From Deltaproteobacteria bacterium (lineage in GTDB: Bacteria > Desulfobacterota_D > UBA1144 > Nemesobacterales > UBA2774): DNA of 64,000 bases. The stretch is taken from NCBI GenBank assembly GCA_040223695.1, contig JAVKFU010000015.1, positions 696,692 to 760,691 of the forward strand. Reading direction: 5' to 3'. Position 1 is the first letter of the stretch, and every line of letters starts with the position of its first letter. The translations under genes and the position numbers were made by a program. Below, one piece after another: positions 1 to 8,147 of the stretch. The notes beneath the pieces were generated by a model that did no database searches, was not told where the DNA came from, and saw nothing but the letters and a program-made list of their open reading frames with translations.

Positions 1-93
1 CAAGAAAAGAAGAAATATTTTCTTTTTCTCTGTCTTTACAAGCAATGGTCCTGGACAACGATTGCGCACGAGTAAGATATCAATGCCACCGGC

Positions 94-573
94 TCATTCA
101 GGCTTCAGCGTTGCAACCGCGAAGTTAACTCCAAATCGTTTACACCAGATCACGACTGATTTATATTTTGACAGTTCCACATCAGGGCCCAAACCATAAT
201 TCTGATTTCCCACATTCCCTTTTATCGAGCCTAGTTCATATATATCGGACTCCTTAACTTCTTTACTGTCTTTAGGATCCTCAGCAGAAACAAGATAGAC
301 ATGAACATCAGGGCCGTTTGAAACAGCGAAGTCTGTAAAACGAAGTACTCTGTGACCGTCTCCCATATCATAAATAGTTGCGAGACCCTCTCCCTCATGA
401 GCTACGCCGTGAAATTCTCCCTGCGATATAATTTCGGGAGCACCCTTTTCCTCGCTACCGGTATTAGGGAAGTCTTCGTTGATTTTTGAGCTTATAAAAA
501 GCTTCTCAGGACGGAAAAGATACCAGGCTATAATCAAAACAATCAAAACAATTAATATAATTATCGTCTTCAT
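94..573 (-). CDS. DM13-domain membrane-anchored protein
   Basis: Small membrane-anchored protein with a DM13 domain, a family proposed to take part in redox or electron-transfer chemistry through a conserved cysteine; the substrate is not known. Residues 2-20 are one hydrophobic segment (anchor or uncleaved signal), 21-48 a linker, and about 50-157 the DM13 domain, with the conserved cysteine at C144 in VVIWCKRFGVNFA. At 159 residues it is a normal single-domain member. The ATG at 573 has a good GGAGG ribosome site. It stands alone: the next gene upstream lies on the other strand. Family assignment is firm, function is open. Confidence 0.85.
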   Translation of the reverse strand: MKTIIILIVLIVLIIAWYLFRPEKLFISSKINEDFPNTGSEEKGAPEIISQGEFHGVAHEGEGLATIYDMGDGHRVLRFTDFAVSNGPDVHVYLVSAEDPKDSKEVKESDIYELGSIKGNVGNQNYGLGPDVELSKYKSVVIWCKRFGVNFAVATLKPE

Positions 574-866
574 TCTAAATCGCCTCCGTAAGAGTTGATT
601 AAGTCAATTGCAATATTATCACCTCTTAATCTCACTGCCAACACCCGAAAAAAAATATTAAATAACCAGAACCATTATAATCAAACAAAGCATATATACG
701 GGCTTTTCAGATCATTTGTATTCGTCCCGCTAATTTTTACATTACAAGAAGAATAACCCGGTGATTTCGCTCTGAAAATTGGTTAGTACTCCCCTCGCAT
801 TCTGGATATACTTTCTTTTTAAAGACACGTGGCTGATTCTATGCTAATCTACATTTACGTGGAACC

Positions 867-1058
867 ATGGGCGATAATAAGGAAAACACTGTAAAGAATG
901 TCGAAGGAACGCACTGTCCGGAGCACTGCGTTATCGGGCTGGAGGAGTGCGCCGAGTGCGGAGCCTGTGATTTTTGTTCTGACGGAGTCGTGATAAAGGA
1001 GGAGGAATTACCCCTTCATTGGCAGCGTTTCATCGAAAAGAGCAAGATGCCCCCCTGA
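867..1058 (+). CDS. small cysteine-rich protein, unknown
   Basis: Unrecognised 63-residue protein. Six cysteines fall in a compact array (C17, C21, C28, C31, C34, C37), that is C-x3-C-x6-C-x2-C-x2-C-x2-C, which suggests binding of zinc or an iron-sulfur cluster; no named family was recognised. The rest is charged and soluble, with no signal or membrane segment. The ATG at 867 has only a weak ribosome site (GTGGA). The regular cysteine spacing is the main reason to accept it as a gene. It is the only plus-strand gene in the first 54 kb. Confidence 0.55.
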   Translation: MGDNKENTVKNVEGTHCPEHCVIGLEECAECGACDFCSDGVVIKEEELPLHWQRFIEKSKMPP

Positions 1059-1241
1059 ACGGACTGAAGCGAGACCACCTGTAGATCATATTTTTTATAA
1101 AAGTACTAAACTGAAGCCCCCTACCGTTGCTTCAATATCTCGAAGTTATGCTAAGAGGTTTGGAAAATTCGATCTTTTGTCGCTTTATGACCTCATCGAT
1201 CTAATCCTTTGGACCAGACTTATTGACAAAACTTAAATTAC

Positions 1242-1565
1242 CTAGCTTCCCGTCTTTAGGTCTTTCAGTATTTGCCTCTCAATACTCGCCCTAGCCTCCA
1301 GGTCCTGAACAGGAGTAACCTCCCATTCCAATACTCCCCAGGCCGGAAGTGCCCGTAGTATACGGTCAAGGTCGTCGTTCGACTCCGCTTCAGCGATAAA
1401 TACGAACGAACGTTCACCTACCGGAACTCCCCCCACTATTGTTCCTTCATCCTCAAGTTCCTTTAGCTCATCGAAAGTAGGAATAACAACGTTTTCGAGA
1501 ACATCCATCGCTTCCTCAGGTGAATAAAAACCCGGGCCTTCAGTTCCCATCACAAGATATTTCAT
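1242..1565 (-). CDS. muconolactone-isomerase-like small protein
   Basis: 107-residue protein resembling the muconolactone delta-isomerase / YCII-like ferredoxin-fold group of small dimeric proteins. The C-terminal part LPAWGVLEWEVTPV matches the strand that closes the fold in muconolactone isomerases, and the N-terminal MKYLVMGTEG forms the first strand. No ring-cleavage pathway genes lie nearby, so isomerase activity is doubtful and it may be a stress- or ligand-binding relative. The start is secure: an AGGAGGGG ribosome site precedes the ATG at 1565. It is monocistronic. Confidence 0.7.
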   Translation of the reverse strand: MKYLVMGTEGPGFYSPEEAMDVLENVVIPTFDELKELEDEGTIVGGVPVGERSFVFIAEAESNDDLDRILRALPAWGVLEWEVTPVQDLEARASIERQILKDLKTGS

Positions 1566-1788
1566 TTATATCCCCTCCTGATATGGTCGACCTAATATTC
1601 AGAATATTAAATATTATTAAGTACGAATCCCTTCCTGTCCATTAATACTTTCATGTAAATACAACATTGCAATTTGCTATTGTCTATAATCGGGTCCGGA
1701 ATCTGAGGAAAGTTTTTGAGACGGGTCTAACCGCAAGCTTTTTGAAAATAGCGATATTTAGGTAATGAGCAAAATAATCGGCCCGTGC

Positions 1789-1828
1789 AAAAAAAAGTGC
1801 TGCTTGAACCTGAAGGTCCAAGCAGCAC
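1789..1828 (-). terminator. rho-independent terminator
   Basis: On the minus strand a 14-base arm GTGCTGCTTGGACC pairs with GGTTCAAGCAGCAC (one G-T pair) around a four-base loop, and is followed at once by eight T residues. This is a textbook intrinsic terminator reading toward lower coordinates. No protein gene ends nearby on that strand (the closest possible one stops at 2289), which is why a non-coding transcript is proposed. Confidence 0.85.
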
Positions 1829-2101
1829 AACTACGCCGCATATCGGGTTGCCCTTACCCATATCAAATATCAAGCGGCAAATTTTTATAAAAATATCGAA
1901 CTAATCTTATCTACAATAATATCACAAATAATCCCAAATAACACCACCCTAATTCTAATCTACGAAAAGAGACAAGTACAAAATATGCATTGCTAATTAT
2001 GTAAATTATTAAGTGTAGCAGAGCAGTTGCAATAAATTTCCTACATCCTATCCCGGAATCCAAGATGGCGGTAGGTGGAGAGAACGGACCCGGGATAGAA
2101 A
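1789..2101 (-). ncRNA. candidate structured small RNA of about 310 nt
   Basis: A possible non-coding RNA on the minus strand in a 720-base gene-free gap. It would start near 2101 just after a perfect TATAAT box (2108-2113), open with a hairpin (arms near 2041-2056 and 2090-2106), run through an AT-rich middle, and end with a second stem near 1835-1878 (GCCGC pairing with GCGGC) followed by a strong intrinsic terminator. No open reading frame of useful length was found inside, and it does not match tmRNA, 6S, SRP RNA or RNase P RNA by eye. Seen: the promoter box and hairpins. Inferred: that they belong to one transcript. Confidence 0.4.
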
Positions 2102-2106
2102 TGCAG
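2041..2106. repeat. long inverted repeat around a 33-base loop
   Basis: The arms CTACATCCTATCCCGG (2041-2056) and CCGGGATAGAAATGCAG (2090-2106) pair almost completely, with a one-base bulge and a G-T pair. The loop is rich in G and A. It could be the 5' hairpin of the candidate RNA or an independent palindromic element. Confidence 0.6.
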
Positions 2107-2107
2107 G

Positions 2108-2137
2108 ATTATACTATATTTACAACATAAACTTTAA
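2108..2137 (-). promoter_or_regulatory. possible promoter of the candidate small RNA
   Basis: A perfect TATAAT box reads on the minus strand at 2113-2108. The only -35 candidate, TTAAAG at 2137-2132 with an 18-base spacer, is weak. Transcription would begin near 2101, at the foot of the first hairpin. Confidence 0.4.
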
Positions 2138-2288
2138 GTCTTCTTCCCGAAAATCTCCCCTCAAAATAATAGATATCTTACGCCGAGGCCCCTGAAAAAC
2201 TGAAATTAATTAATGGTTTCTGCATGCCGGAGGTCTCTCTATACGAGTTTACAAATCTAGCTGCTTTCAATTTCAGGTTTAGGGTGAA

Positions 2289-2486
2289 TCATGATATCCG
2301 CAAACTTCCTCTTACTCTTTTTAACAAAAGATACGGGATTCGAGATTCAGTTACAAGCAAAATTTCAGGAGTGTTAATGATAATTTTAGAGAACATATCC
2401 ACACCGGGGAGGGACATTAAACGCGTTTCATGCAGCTCCGGATAGACATCCTCTTTCTTTATGAACAACAACCGCTCGTCCACCAT
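2289..2486 (-). CDS. possible 65-aa protein, unknown
   Basis: A 65-residue open frame 42 bases downstream of the 2529-2987 gene and on the same strand. Its composition (alternating hydrophobic and charged residues, basic C-terminus) is protein-like, but no family was recognised and the ribosome site is poor. It could be a small gene co-transcribed with its neighbour, a fragment of a decayed gene, or chance. Low confidence. Confidence 0.3.
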   Translation of the reverse strand: MVDERLLFIKKEDVYPELHETRLMSLPGVDMFSKIIINTPEILLVTESRIPYLLLKRVRGSLRIS

Positions 2487-2528
2487 ATATCTGTCAGGCC
2501 CTGCTTAATAATAAGGATACATGGAGGC

Positions 2529-2987
2529 CTAAACCGGCCTCAGCTTTTCACGAATGTTCTCCAAAGATATCCTATAATGCTCACCGTACTGCTTATAGCT
2601 ATTGTCTTTGAACAGTTCGTGAGCCCTCAGCCTGATCTGCTCCTTAATGTCTTCAGAAAAAATATCCAGGTTCTGCTCTGACAGGAAGATTGCAGAATAG
2701 CAAGATATATTGTCCTTTCCCCTGATGAATATGTCGGCGAGCATACCGGCCGCCCCCTCTGTATGCGTTTCACCCAGCACGTAAACACACGCTTCCTGCC
2801 AGATATGAGTTCTGCTGCCAAAAATCTTTTTTAACGAGTGCCAGTCGAGGTCCGAAAATCTCATGAGTATATCCTCCCCTTCACGGTATTCCCGCTCGTA
2901 CCAGTTTTCGCCGGGATGCATATTGCCGTTGGCGGTGTGTTCCTTTATGTGTCTGTCGAAAATTTCCATGTTATCTAATTTTTTCAT
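2529..2987 (-). CDS. hypothetical protein, 152 aa
   Basis: Unrecognised soluble protein of 152 residues, rich in charged and aromatic residues, without signal peptide or membrane segment. Predicted to be mostly helical; the middle part (about 50-110) has the short paired-helix look of HEAT-like repeat proteins, but this is only an impression. AAGGGA precedes the ATG at 2987 at an acceptable distance. It stands between two long non-coding stretches, so the context says nothing about its role. Confidence 0.6.
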   Translation of the reverse strand: MKKLDNMEIFDRHIKEHTANGNMHPGENWYEREYREGEDILMRFSDLDWHSLKKIFGSRTHIWQEACVYVLGETHTEGAAGMLADIFIRGKDNISCYSAIFLSEQNLDIFSEDIKEQIRLRAHELFKDNSYKQYGEHYRISLENIREKLRPV

Positions 2988-3583
2988 TGATCGAATTCCC
3001 TTGATATTCCCATATATTGTTAATCCGTAGAAGAGATGGACAACATTATTTTACACAAAATAATTTCCCTGCCTAACATGGAGAATCTATTTTCTCCTAT
3101 AACTAACCCCCGACATATATTCATATTAAATAATCCCGGACATCGTGAGTCCGGTCGAAGGGTATGATGATTTTAATCCCGCTCTCCGGGGCCGAGCCGA
3201 TATAGAAGGTTAAGGTAATGACATTTTCCGAAGACCGATAATTCAATTAACTTACCAGACAATAAAAAACAATTAGAGTATGGGAAGCTTGCCGCATCGG
3301 AGGAGTGACAATCAAACGAGCAAGAGAATAAGGCTCCTTAAGACAAGGAAGATGATTATTTCTGGCAATATATGTAATCGGACTCTACGAACTAGAGGTT
3401 AAGTTTACTCTCATTCTAAAATGAACTTTTCAATACGGAAGGAGACCGGAGCAGACGATCATGTGCTCCTGTTGAACCGCTTGTTGACACAAATTATCCT
3501 GGCTCTCATTTCTCTTATTAGGCGCACTCTGCATCTGGTATACCCGTGCAGAAATTATATATACATCCCGTGGTGGTCGGCTC
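2988..3583. other. intergenic region, one degenerate palindromic repeat
   Basis: About 600 bases with no convincing gene on either strand. The open frame starting at 3421 on the plus strand runs into the redoxin gene and looks like its shadow. The only recognisable element is a degenerate copy of the dispersed palindromic repeat at 3141-3166. Confidence 0.5.
3141..3166. repeat. degenerate copy of dispersed palindromic repeat
   Basis: CATCGTGAGTCCGGTCGAAG followed by GGTATG resembles the better copies at 5219, 5450 and 60284 (pattern CATnCTGAGCCCGGTCGAAG) but the terminal palindrome is decayed. Confidence 0.45.
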
Positions 3584-4216
3584 CTACTTGTATTTCACGC
3601 TGCAGCCGTACGGTTTTGTCTCAGGCTGGGAAACTTCATCTTCCCCCATGGACTCCGTAAGGGCGAGATCTATGTAGTTGGTCGCTTTTGGAATATCTTC
3701 TAAGTCCGTCGATTTAATACTGTCCGCCGCCCCTGCGTATATCAGCTTTCCCTGAGGATCAACAATAAACATGTGCGGCGTTGTTTTCGCTCCGTATGCC
3801 AAACCAATATCGCCCGTGGGGTCGAGCACTATATGGGTTGCAGCCGTGCCGTTCTCGGACGCGTCGTCTTTGGACTCCCCGGCAGCCCGGTAATCGCCGT
3901 GCTTATCAGAGGTCGAATTTATTGCAATCCATACTACGTCATTTGCGGTGTAGTGCTTTTGAAGTTTCTGCATCTTTTTGCTTTTATAGTGCTTCCTCAC
4001 AAACGGGCATCCGTGATTGAACCATTCCAGCACTACGTACTTTCCGGAGAAATCGGACAGCTTTACGGTATTGCCCTCGATATCCGTAAATTCAAAATCC
4101 GGCGCGGGCTTTCCAATGGCAGGGCTTGCGGCGTTCGCAGCACCGTACGCCCATAAAATCAACAATCCTGTCCCCACAATAAATAAAGCAAACGATAACC
4201 CGCCTTTCGATCTCAT
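3584..4216 (-). CDS. exported redoxin (AhpC/TSA-type thioredoxin-fold protein)
   Basis: Thioredoxin-fold redoxin of 210 residues, probably exported to act on thiols or peroxides in the periplasm. A hydrophobic N-terminal segment (about 8-29) ends in AANAA, a likely signal-peptidase site. The redoxin domain runs from about 33 (IGKPAPDFEF) to 170, with the active-site loop FNHGCPFVRKHY (C70) and the cis-proline region TTPHMFIVDPQG. A CXXC motif is absent, so it resembles single-cysteine peroxiredoxin-like members. A second cysteine, C205, lies in the C-terminal KPYGCSVKY, a tail typical of this subfamily and perhaps the resolving cysteine. AGGGG precedes the ATG at 4216. Confidence 0.85.
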   Translation of the reverse strand: MRSKGGLSFALFIVGTGLLILWAYGAANAASPAIGKPAPDFEFTDIEGNTVKLSDFSGKYVVLEWFNHGCPFVRKHYKSKKMQKLQKHYTANDVVWIAINSTSDKHGDYRAAGESKDDASENGTAATHIVLDPTGDIGLAYGAKTTPHMFIVDPQGKLIYAGAADSIKSTDLEDIPKATNYIDLALTESMGEDEVSQPETKPYGCSVKYK

Positions 4217-4256
4217 TATAATTTACCCCTTATGATTATTGTATGAGAAAAAGTAT

Positions 4257-4595
4257 TTAATTGTTTTTCTTTCCTTTGTTTTCCTTCTTCTTTCCTCGGA
4301 GTCCGGGAGGAATATCGTTCGTTTCTATGAGTATCCAGCCCGCGTCCAGATTCGAGCTCCTCTCCCACCTGTCGTTTCTCTCTCGGTAGTAATAATCGCT
4401 GTCCCAGTATATGTCGGGCACGTCAACTACCGCATAAACCCCCAATCCCGAATCGAAAACTATATCCACACCGTCGTCATTCTTGTCACGGTATCCGTGG
4501 GCGGGCGCCCAGGGCGGAGGGTCCGCATATACCCCCGCACCGAACCCGCTTATCAAAATTAATGAACTGAAAATTGTTAATACCGTTTTTTTCAT
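4257..4595 (-). CDS. small secreted protein, unknown
   Basis: Exported protein of 112 residues with a clear signal peptide (1-24, ending GVYA before DPPPW). The mature part begins with PPPWAPAHGYRDKNDD, which resembles small periplasmic proteins of unknown function seen in proteobacteria, has a tyrosine- and aspartate-rich centre (about 60-80) and ends in a lysine-rich tail. A GGAG ribosome site precedes the ATG at 4595. It lies 40 bases upstream of the redoxin gene on the same strand, so the two exported proteins may share a transcript. No activity can be proposed. Confidence 0.7.
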   Translation of the reverse strand: MKKTVLTIFSSLILISGFGAGVYADPPPWAPAHGYRDKNDDGVDIVFDSGLGVYAVVDVPDIYWDSDYYYRERNDRWERSSNLDAGWILIETNDIPPGLRGKKKENKGKKNN

Positions 4596-5218
4596 GTCAC
4601 TTCTCCATTTGTATGGGTTTGTGTTCTAACCCTCACCTAAAAGCCTAACGGATTAAAAGCCGATTTTCAGTAATTTTTTATGGCATACCATTTATTCGGC
4701 TAAAGTCAGGCAATAATTGCATTCGCTTCATCCAATTTGCCAAACCCGGATTCACCGGGAATTCTAAGAAATACAAGTCATATTGTATCAGAAATTAACC
4801 AGTTATCTTCAGCTTTTAATTTCTTATTTTAATTGATTGACACCAATATGGCATTTGTGTTATCGTACAAGTGTATATACATTATTCACATAGTCACGGT
4901 TTTTACTCAATCGGGAAGCTGTCTATCTAATGGCAAAAACGGGTTGCCCATACCTGACTCAACAAAGAGTATTGCAGTTCATGAAAGCTTGATCTTCACA
5001 CTTGAGGAACAGTTGCGATGAGAAAGAGTGATTGGACGGCTTACTAACCTCATACAAATACCCTGTTAAACTGAAGACCAGTATTTATTTTGCCTCATGT
5101 TATTACCGCATAATAACACAAGTAATGAGATTCTAAGATTTCTGCACAGAATCTATGCTCATATTCAATTTCTCTGAAACTCCTGCGAAAATATTCAGCG
5201 GGCGATTCCCAGCCCACT

Positions 5219-5242
5219 CATGCTGAGCCCGGTCGAAGCATG
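5219..5242. repeat. dispersed palindromic repeat, copy A
   Basis: CATGCTGAGCCCGGTCGAAG followed by CATG: the ends CATGCT and AGCATG are inverted repeats. Near-identical copies lie at 5450-5473 and 60284-60307. Elements of this look are scattered between genes in many bacterial genomes. Confidence 0.8.
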
Positions 5243-5309
5243 CACACGTAATGTGTTTTTACGATTTCTCAGAATCTCCTCCGCCATCCTTGTCCCGTAA
5301 AATTGATTT

Positions 5310-5332
5310 CCTTCCCTCTGCAAGGGGGAAGG
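5310..5332. repeat. short hairpin
   Basis: CCTTCCC and GGGAAGG pair perfectly across a nine-base loop. Similar CCTTCC/GGAAGG dyads occur at 5521-5540, suggesting a second small repeat family in this gap. Confidence 0.6.
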
Positions 5333-5449
5333 TCAGGATGGGGTGCGCATATAACGTGATTCTGCGATTTCTACTCGACATGTCTGCTGTACCGAAAATC
5401 CCCTCAAGCCGCTTCACTCCCTTATGTCAGCGGATACCATCCGCCCACT

Positions 5450-5473
5450 CATGCTGAGCCAGGTCGAAGCATG
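5450..5473. repeat. dispersed palindromic repeat, copy B
   Basis: CATGCTGAGCCAGGTCGAAG followed by CATG, one base different from copy A at 5219. The flanks are alike too (both are preceded by CCCACT), so the repeat unit is slightly longer than the palindrome. Confidence 0.8.
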
Positions 5474-5482
5474 TTAGTTCGA

Positions 5483-5507
5483 ATCCTTCGATAAACTCAG
5501 GATAAAC
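5483..5507. repeat. dispersed repeat, inverse copy
   Basis: ATCCTTCGATAAACTCAGGA with its flanks reads as a diverged copy of the same repeat family on the other strand (core TCGAAGGAT ... TCCTGAG when reversed). Confidence 0.5.
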
Positions 5508-5520
5508 GTTGTGAGAAACA

Positions 5521-5540
5521 TTCCTTCCCAGTGGAAGGAA
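5521..5540. repeat. short perfect hairpin
   Basis: TTCCTTCC and GGAAGGAA are perfect 8-base arms around a CAGT loop. No T-run follows on either strand, so it is not a typical terminator. Confidence 0.6.
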
Positions 5541-5905
5541 GAAGACCGGGATTGGGATGCGAGCGGAGCGTGAAGACACCGCTCTACCTACAGCACATGA
5601 AGACAGTTTGACACACGCAGCCGGGGCGCTTCATACACCCCCTAAGAAAACTAATAAGACTACTAATGAAAACTACGGGAAGGGTTGAAAACGGAATCCT
5701 TACAGCAGGCAAATAAAATAAGGATTGTTCAGGTATGGAGGGCGTTATAAACCGGAGGGTATCACTAAAAAAACAATATAGTTTAAAAAGACTTTATTAT
5801 TAGACCCGGCGTATACTGATTTAGAAACCACCTGCAAAGATTTCCGATACTATCTTTAACCCCAGCTCAAATAGACCTGTGAGCTACCGGACCACCGACA
5901 TAAAT

Positions 5906-8134
5906 TCAGGGCTGGGGAACTTTCACTTCGAGATTGCCCGGAGCCTCCGGAGGTAATTTGGCTGAATCCACTAACGTAGTCGCGGAGGCCTGTGCGGAAT
6001 GCTCCGATTCATTACCGGCGGCGTCATACGCCGTAACGGTATAAGAGTATTTAGTGGATTGCTTAAGACCGGTATCTGAATAGTATGTATCCGTGGTTGT
6101 AGTAGTCGCGGAACCATTCCGGTATATCCGGTAACCACTCACTCCGACATTATCCGTAGAAGATCCCCACGACAGATTGATTTGAGAACTGGATATTACG
6201 ATCGCCGTGAGTACGGTAGGCGTCGCGGGAGGGGAATTATCGGCAAATTTGGCCGTGGTAAATGTGAAATCGTACGAGAGGTAGGTTTTACCTCTCTGAT
6301 CTTTCGATATCAGCCTGAAGTGATACGTGGTTTCGGGACTCAGACCGGTTAGCAATACCTTGTGATCAAAAGCAAGGGAGGTGTCCAGTTCGCTAGTGCT
6401 TCCGTACGATTCTGTCGGTCCATATTCAACCTGGCTGTCTGCAGGCTCGCTTGTGCTCCACGATATTTCAACGGAATCATGGGTAATGGCATCTACACTG
6501 ACTGAGAAAATTGAGATAGATGTTTGATTCATACACGTATCCAGCAGGTTATTCTGTTTATCCGTCATATTACTTGTGTCGGGATCACCGAAAACCGAGT
6601 TCGTATCCTGACCTGTAATCGATTTCCATCCGTTAAAGTCGTGTGTGCCGTTCGCTTTAAATACATTCGCGTTTTCGGCGTTATACCATATATTGTTATC
6701 GGAATTAATAGTATCAATGAAAATGTCCGCAGGGGATTCTTTAACGTCTATTAGCGTTTGACCCGAATTACTGCCTAAAATAACGTTGTTACTCATTGTC
6801 CAGTTTTTTGATCTCAAGTGCATTTCTTCCCCGGTCTCCCAATTACTAACGGCTCTACTCGATGTAACGCCTCTTAAAGCTATTTGAGTATCACCGTTTC
6901 CATATAGAACATTTCCTTCCAATTCGACGTTCTCGGCATTTGCTGCTAATACTCCTGGACCGTTTTTATTGTTGCAGATGGCGGTATTCCTTATTGTAAA
7001 CGGACCCTGATTTGCTTCGATAAATATTCCGTCTTTGAGATTATCCGCCAGTATTGAATCTTCTATGACTACATTCTCGCAATCAAAATCACACCAGAAC
7101 CCCCGCGTCATATTACCAAGAGAAATATGCTTTCTATATACCGCGTCGTGAATTCTAAGGTGTTTCATGCCGGCTACAGCAAAACCGGTAAAATTACCTC
7201 TAACCCCTCTCCAGTTGTTAAAGGAGGTTGTATTCTCTTCAAACAACAGGTTCTTGATCCTCCATGCCTCAATTCCTCTCCCGCCGTTATGATTAGCAAT
7301 ATTTCTACGAGCGGTAATATCCGTAGACCCGTTGAATCTGAGCCCTCCCCAGTTGTTCCAGATAAACGAACAGCCCTCTATTAAAATATTAGAAGAATTA
7401 TTTATTTCCACCGCATTCCCATCAACTCCGGTATTATCGTGCTGAAAGATAAATCCTCTTATAGTCACGTTTTCTCTGTTGTTAACAATAAGTAGACCCG
7501 AGCGGACCGCAACTTCTACGGTGGAGTCATTTATATTCACATCCGCAGGCGGCCATACATAAACCTTGTTTTCATCCTCCGACACATAGAACGATTTCTC
7601 TTCAAGTTCTTCAATCGACAGCACCTGCTTGAGCAAATTACCGTCTATAAAAATCATCTCCCTCCTTCTTACTATTTTCTCCAGAGTTTCACTGGGCCAG
7701 GGATTCGGCACCGCGCCCCAGTTGTAGGTCCAGTTATGGGTATAGATATCGGTTCCTGCTTTTTTTGTCCATCCCGTCCAGACATCAGAACCCGAAACAA
7801 TCACACTTCCCGCTGAATCCGCCTCGAGAACTATCTCGGCAGGGGTATTCGAATGATCGGAGATAAAAGGAAGAATTACGGATTCCCTGTAAGTGCCCGG
7901 ATGCACTAGTACTGTCACCGGGGTATTACTCTTATTAATTTGATCGGCCAGATTCGCGGCTCCCGCTATTGTCTTGATGGGAAGATTGCTGGTCCCCGGG
8001 TTATCATCCGAAGCGGACGGGTTCTCGTTATCCACGTGTATTACGGTTTGGGACAATGCTTCACCGCAAACCGCCGCGGAAATAAAAAGTACAATTAAAA
8101 TAGTCCTGAACGTAAATGTAAAATTATCAAACAT
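5906..8134 (-). CDS. secreted right-handed beta-helix protein with two Fn3 domains
   Basis: Exported protein of about 742 residues. The ATG at 8134 is chosen over the longer frame from 8212 because it has an AGGAGG site and is followed directly by a signal peptide (about 1-29, hydrophobic core RTILIVLFISAAV). Then comes a right-handed parallel beta-helix of about 400 residues with many short PbH1-type turns rich in N, G and I (for example NVTIRGFIFQHDN and ILIEGCSFIWNNWGG), and two fibronectin type III domains (about 540-625 and 635-720). Such beta-helices are typical of polysaccharide lyases and C5-epimerases, so it may bind or modify the exported glycan; this is inference. It starts 13 bases after the 8148-10307 gene ends, so both are under the same riboswitch. 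Confidence 0.8.
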   Translation of the reverse strand: MFDNFTFTFRTILIVLFISAAVCGEALSQTVIHVDNENPSASDDNPGTSNLPIKTIAGAANLADQINKSNTPVTVLVHPGTYRESVILPFISDHSNTPAEIVLEADSAGSVIVSGSDVWTGWTKKAGTDIYTHNWTYNWGAVPNPWPSETLEKIVRRREMIFIDGNLLKQVLSIEELEEKSFYVSEDENKVYVWPPADVNINDSTVEVAVRSGLLIVNNRENVTIRGFIFQHDNTGVDGNAVEINNSSNILIEGCSFIWNNWGGLRFNGSTDITARRNIANHNGGRGIEAWRIKNLLFEENTTSFNNWRGVRGNFTGFAVAGMKHLRIHDAVYRKHISLGNMTRGFWCDFDCENVVIEDSILADNLKDGIFIEANQGPFTIRNTAICNNKNGPGVLAANAENVELEGNVLYGNGDTQIALRGVTSSRAVSNWETGEEMHLRSKNWTMSNNVILGSNSGQTLIDVKESPADIFIDTINSDNNIWYNAENANVFKANGTHDFNGWKSITGQDTNSVFGDPDTSNMTDKQNNLLDTCMNQTSISIFSVSVDAITHDSVEISWSTSEPADSQVEYGPTESYGSTSELDTSLAFDHKVLLTGLSPETTYHFRLISKDQRGKTYLSYDFTFTTAKFADNSPPATPTVLTAIVISSSQINLSWGSSTDNVGVSGYRIYRNGSATTTTTDTYYSDTGLKQSTKYSYTVTAYDAAGNESEHSAQASATTLVDSAKLPPEAPGNLEVKVPQP

Positions 8135-8147
8135 CACAATCCTCCTG

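Larger units (their letters stand above)
4596..5905. other. 1.3-kb intergenic region rich in palindromic repeats
   Basis: No credible gene. Open frames here are short, lack ribosome sites and have no protein-like pattern. The second half (from about 5200) is a cluster of short palindromes: two good copies of the CATGCTGAGC-type element, a third copy in inverse orientation at 5483-5507, and two CCTTCC-type hairpins. It separates the scattered small genes from the polysaccharide block. Confidence 0.6.

Noticed and set aside
2224-2445. 73-codon plus-strand frame
   Set aside because: Overlaps the minus-strand candidate and lacks a ribosome site.
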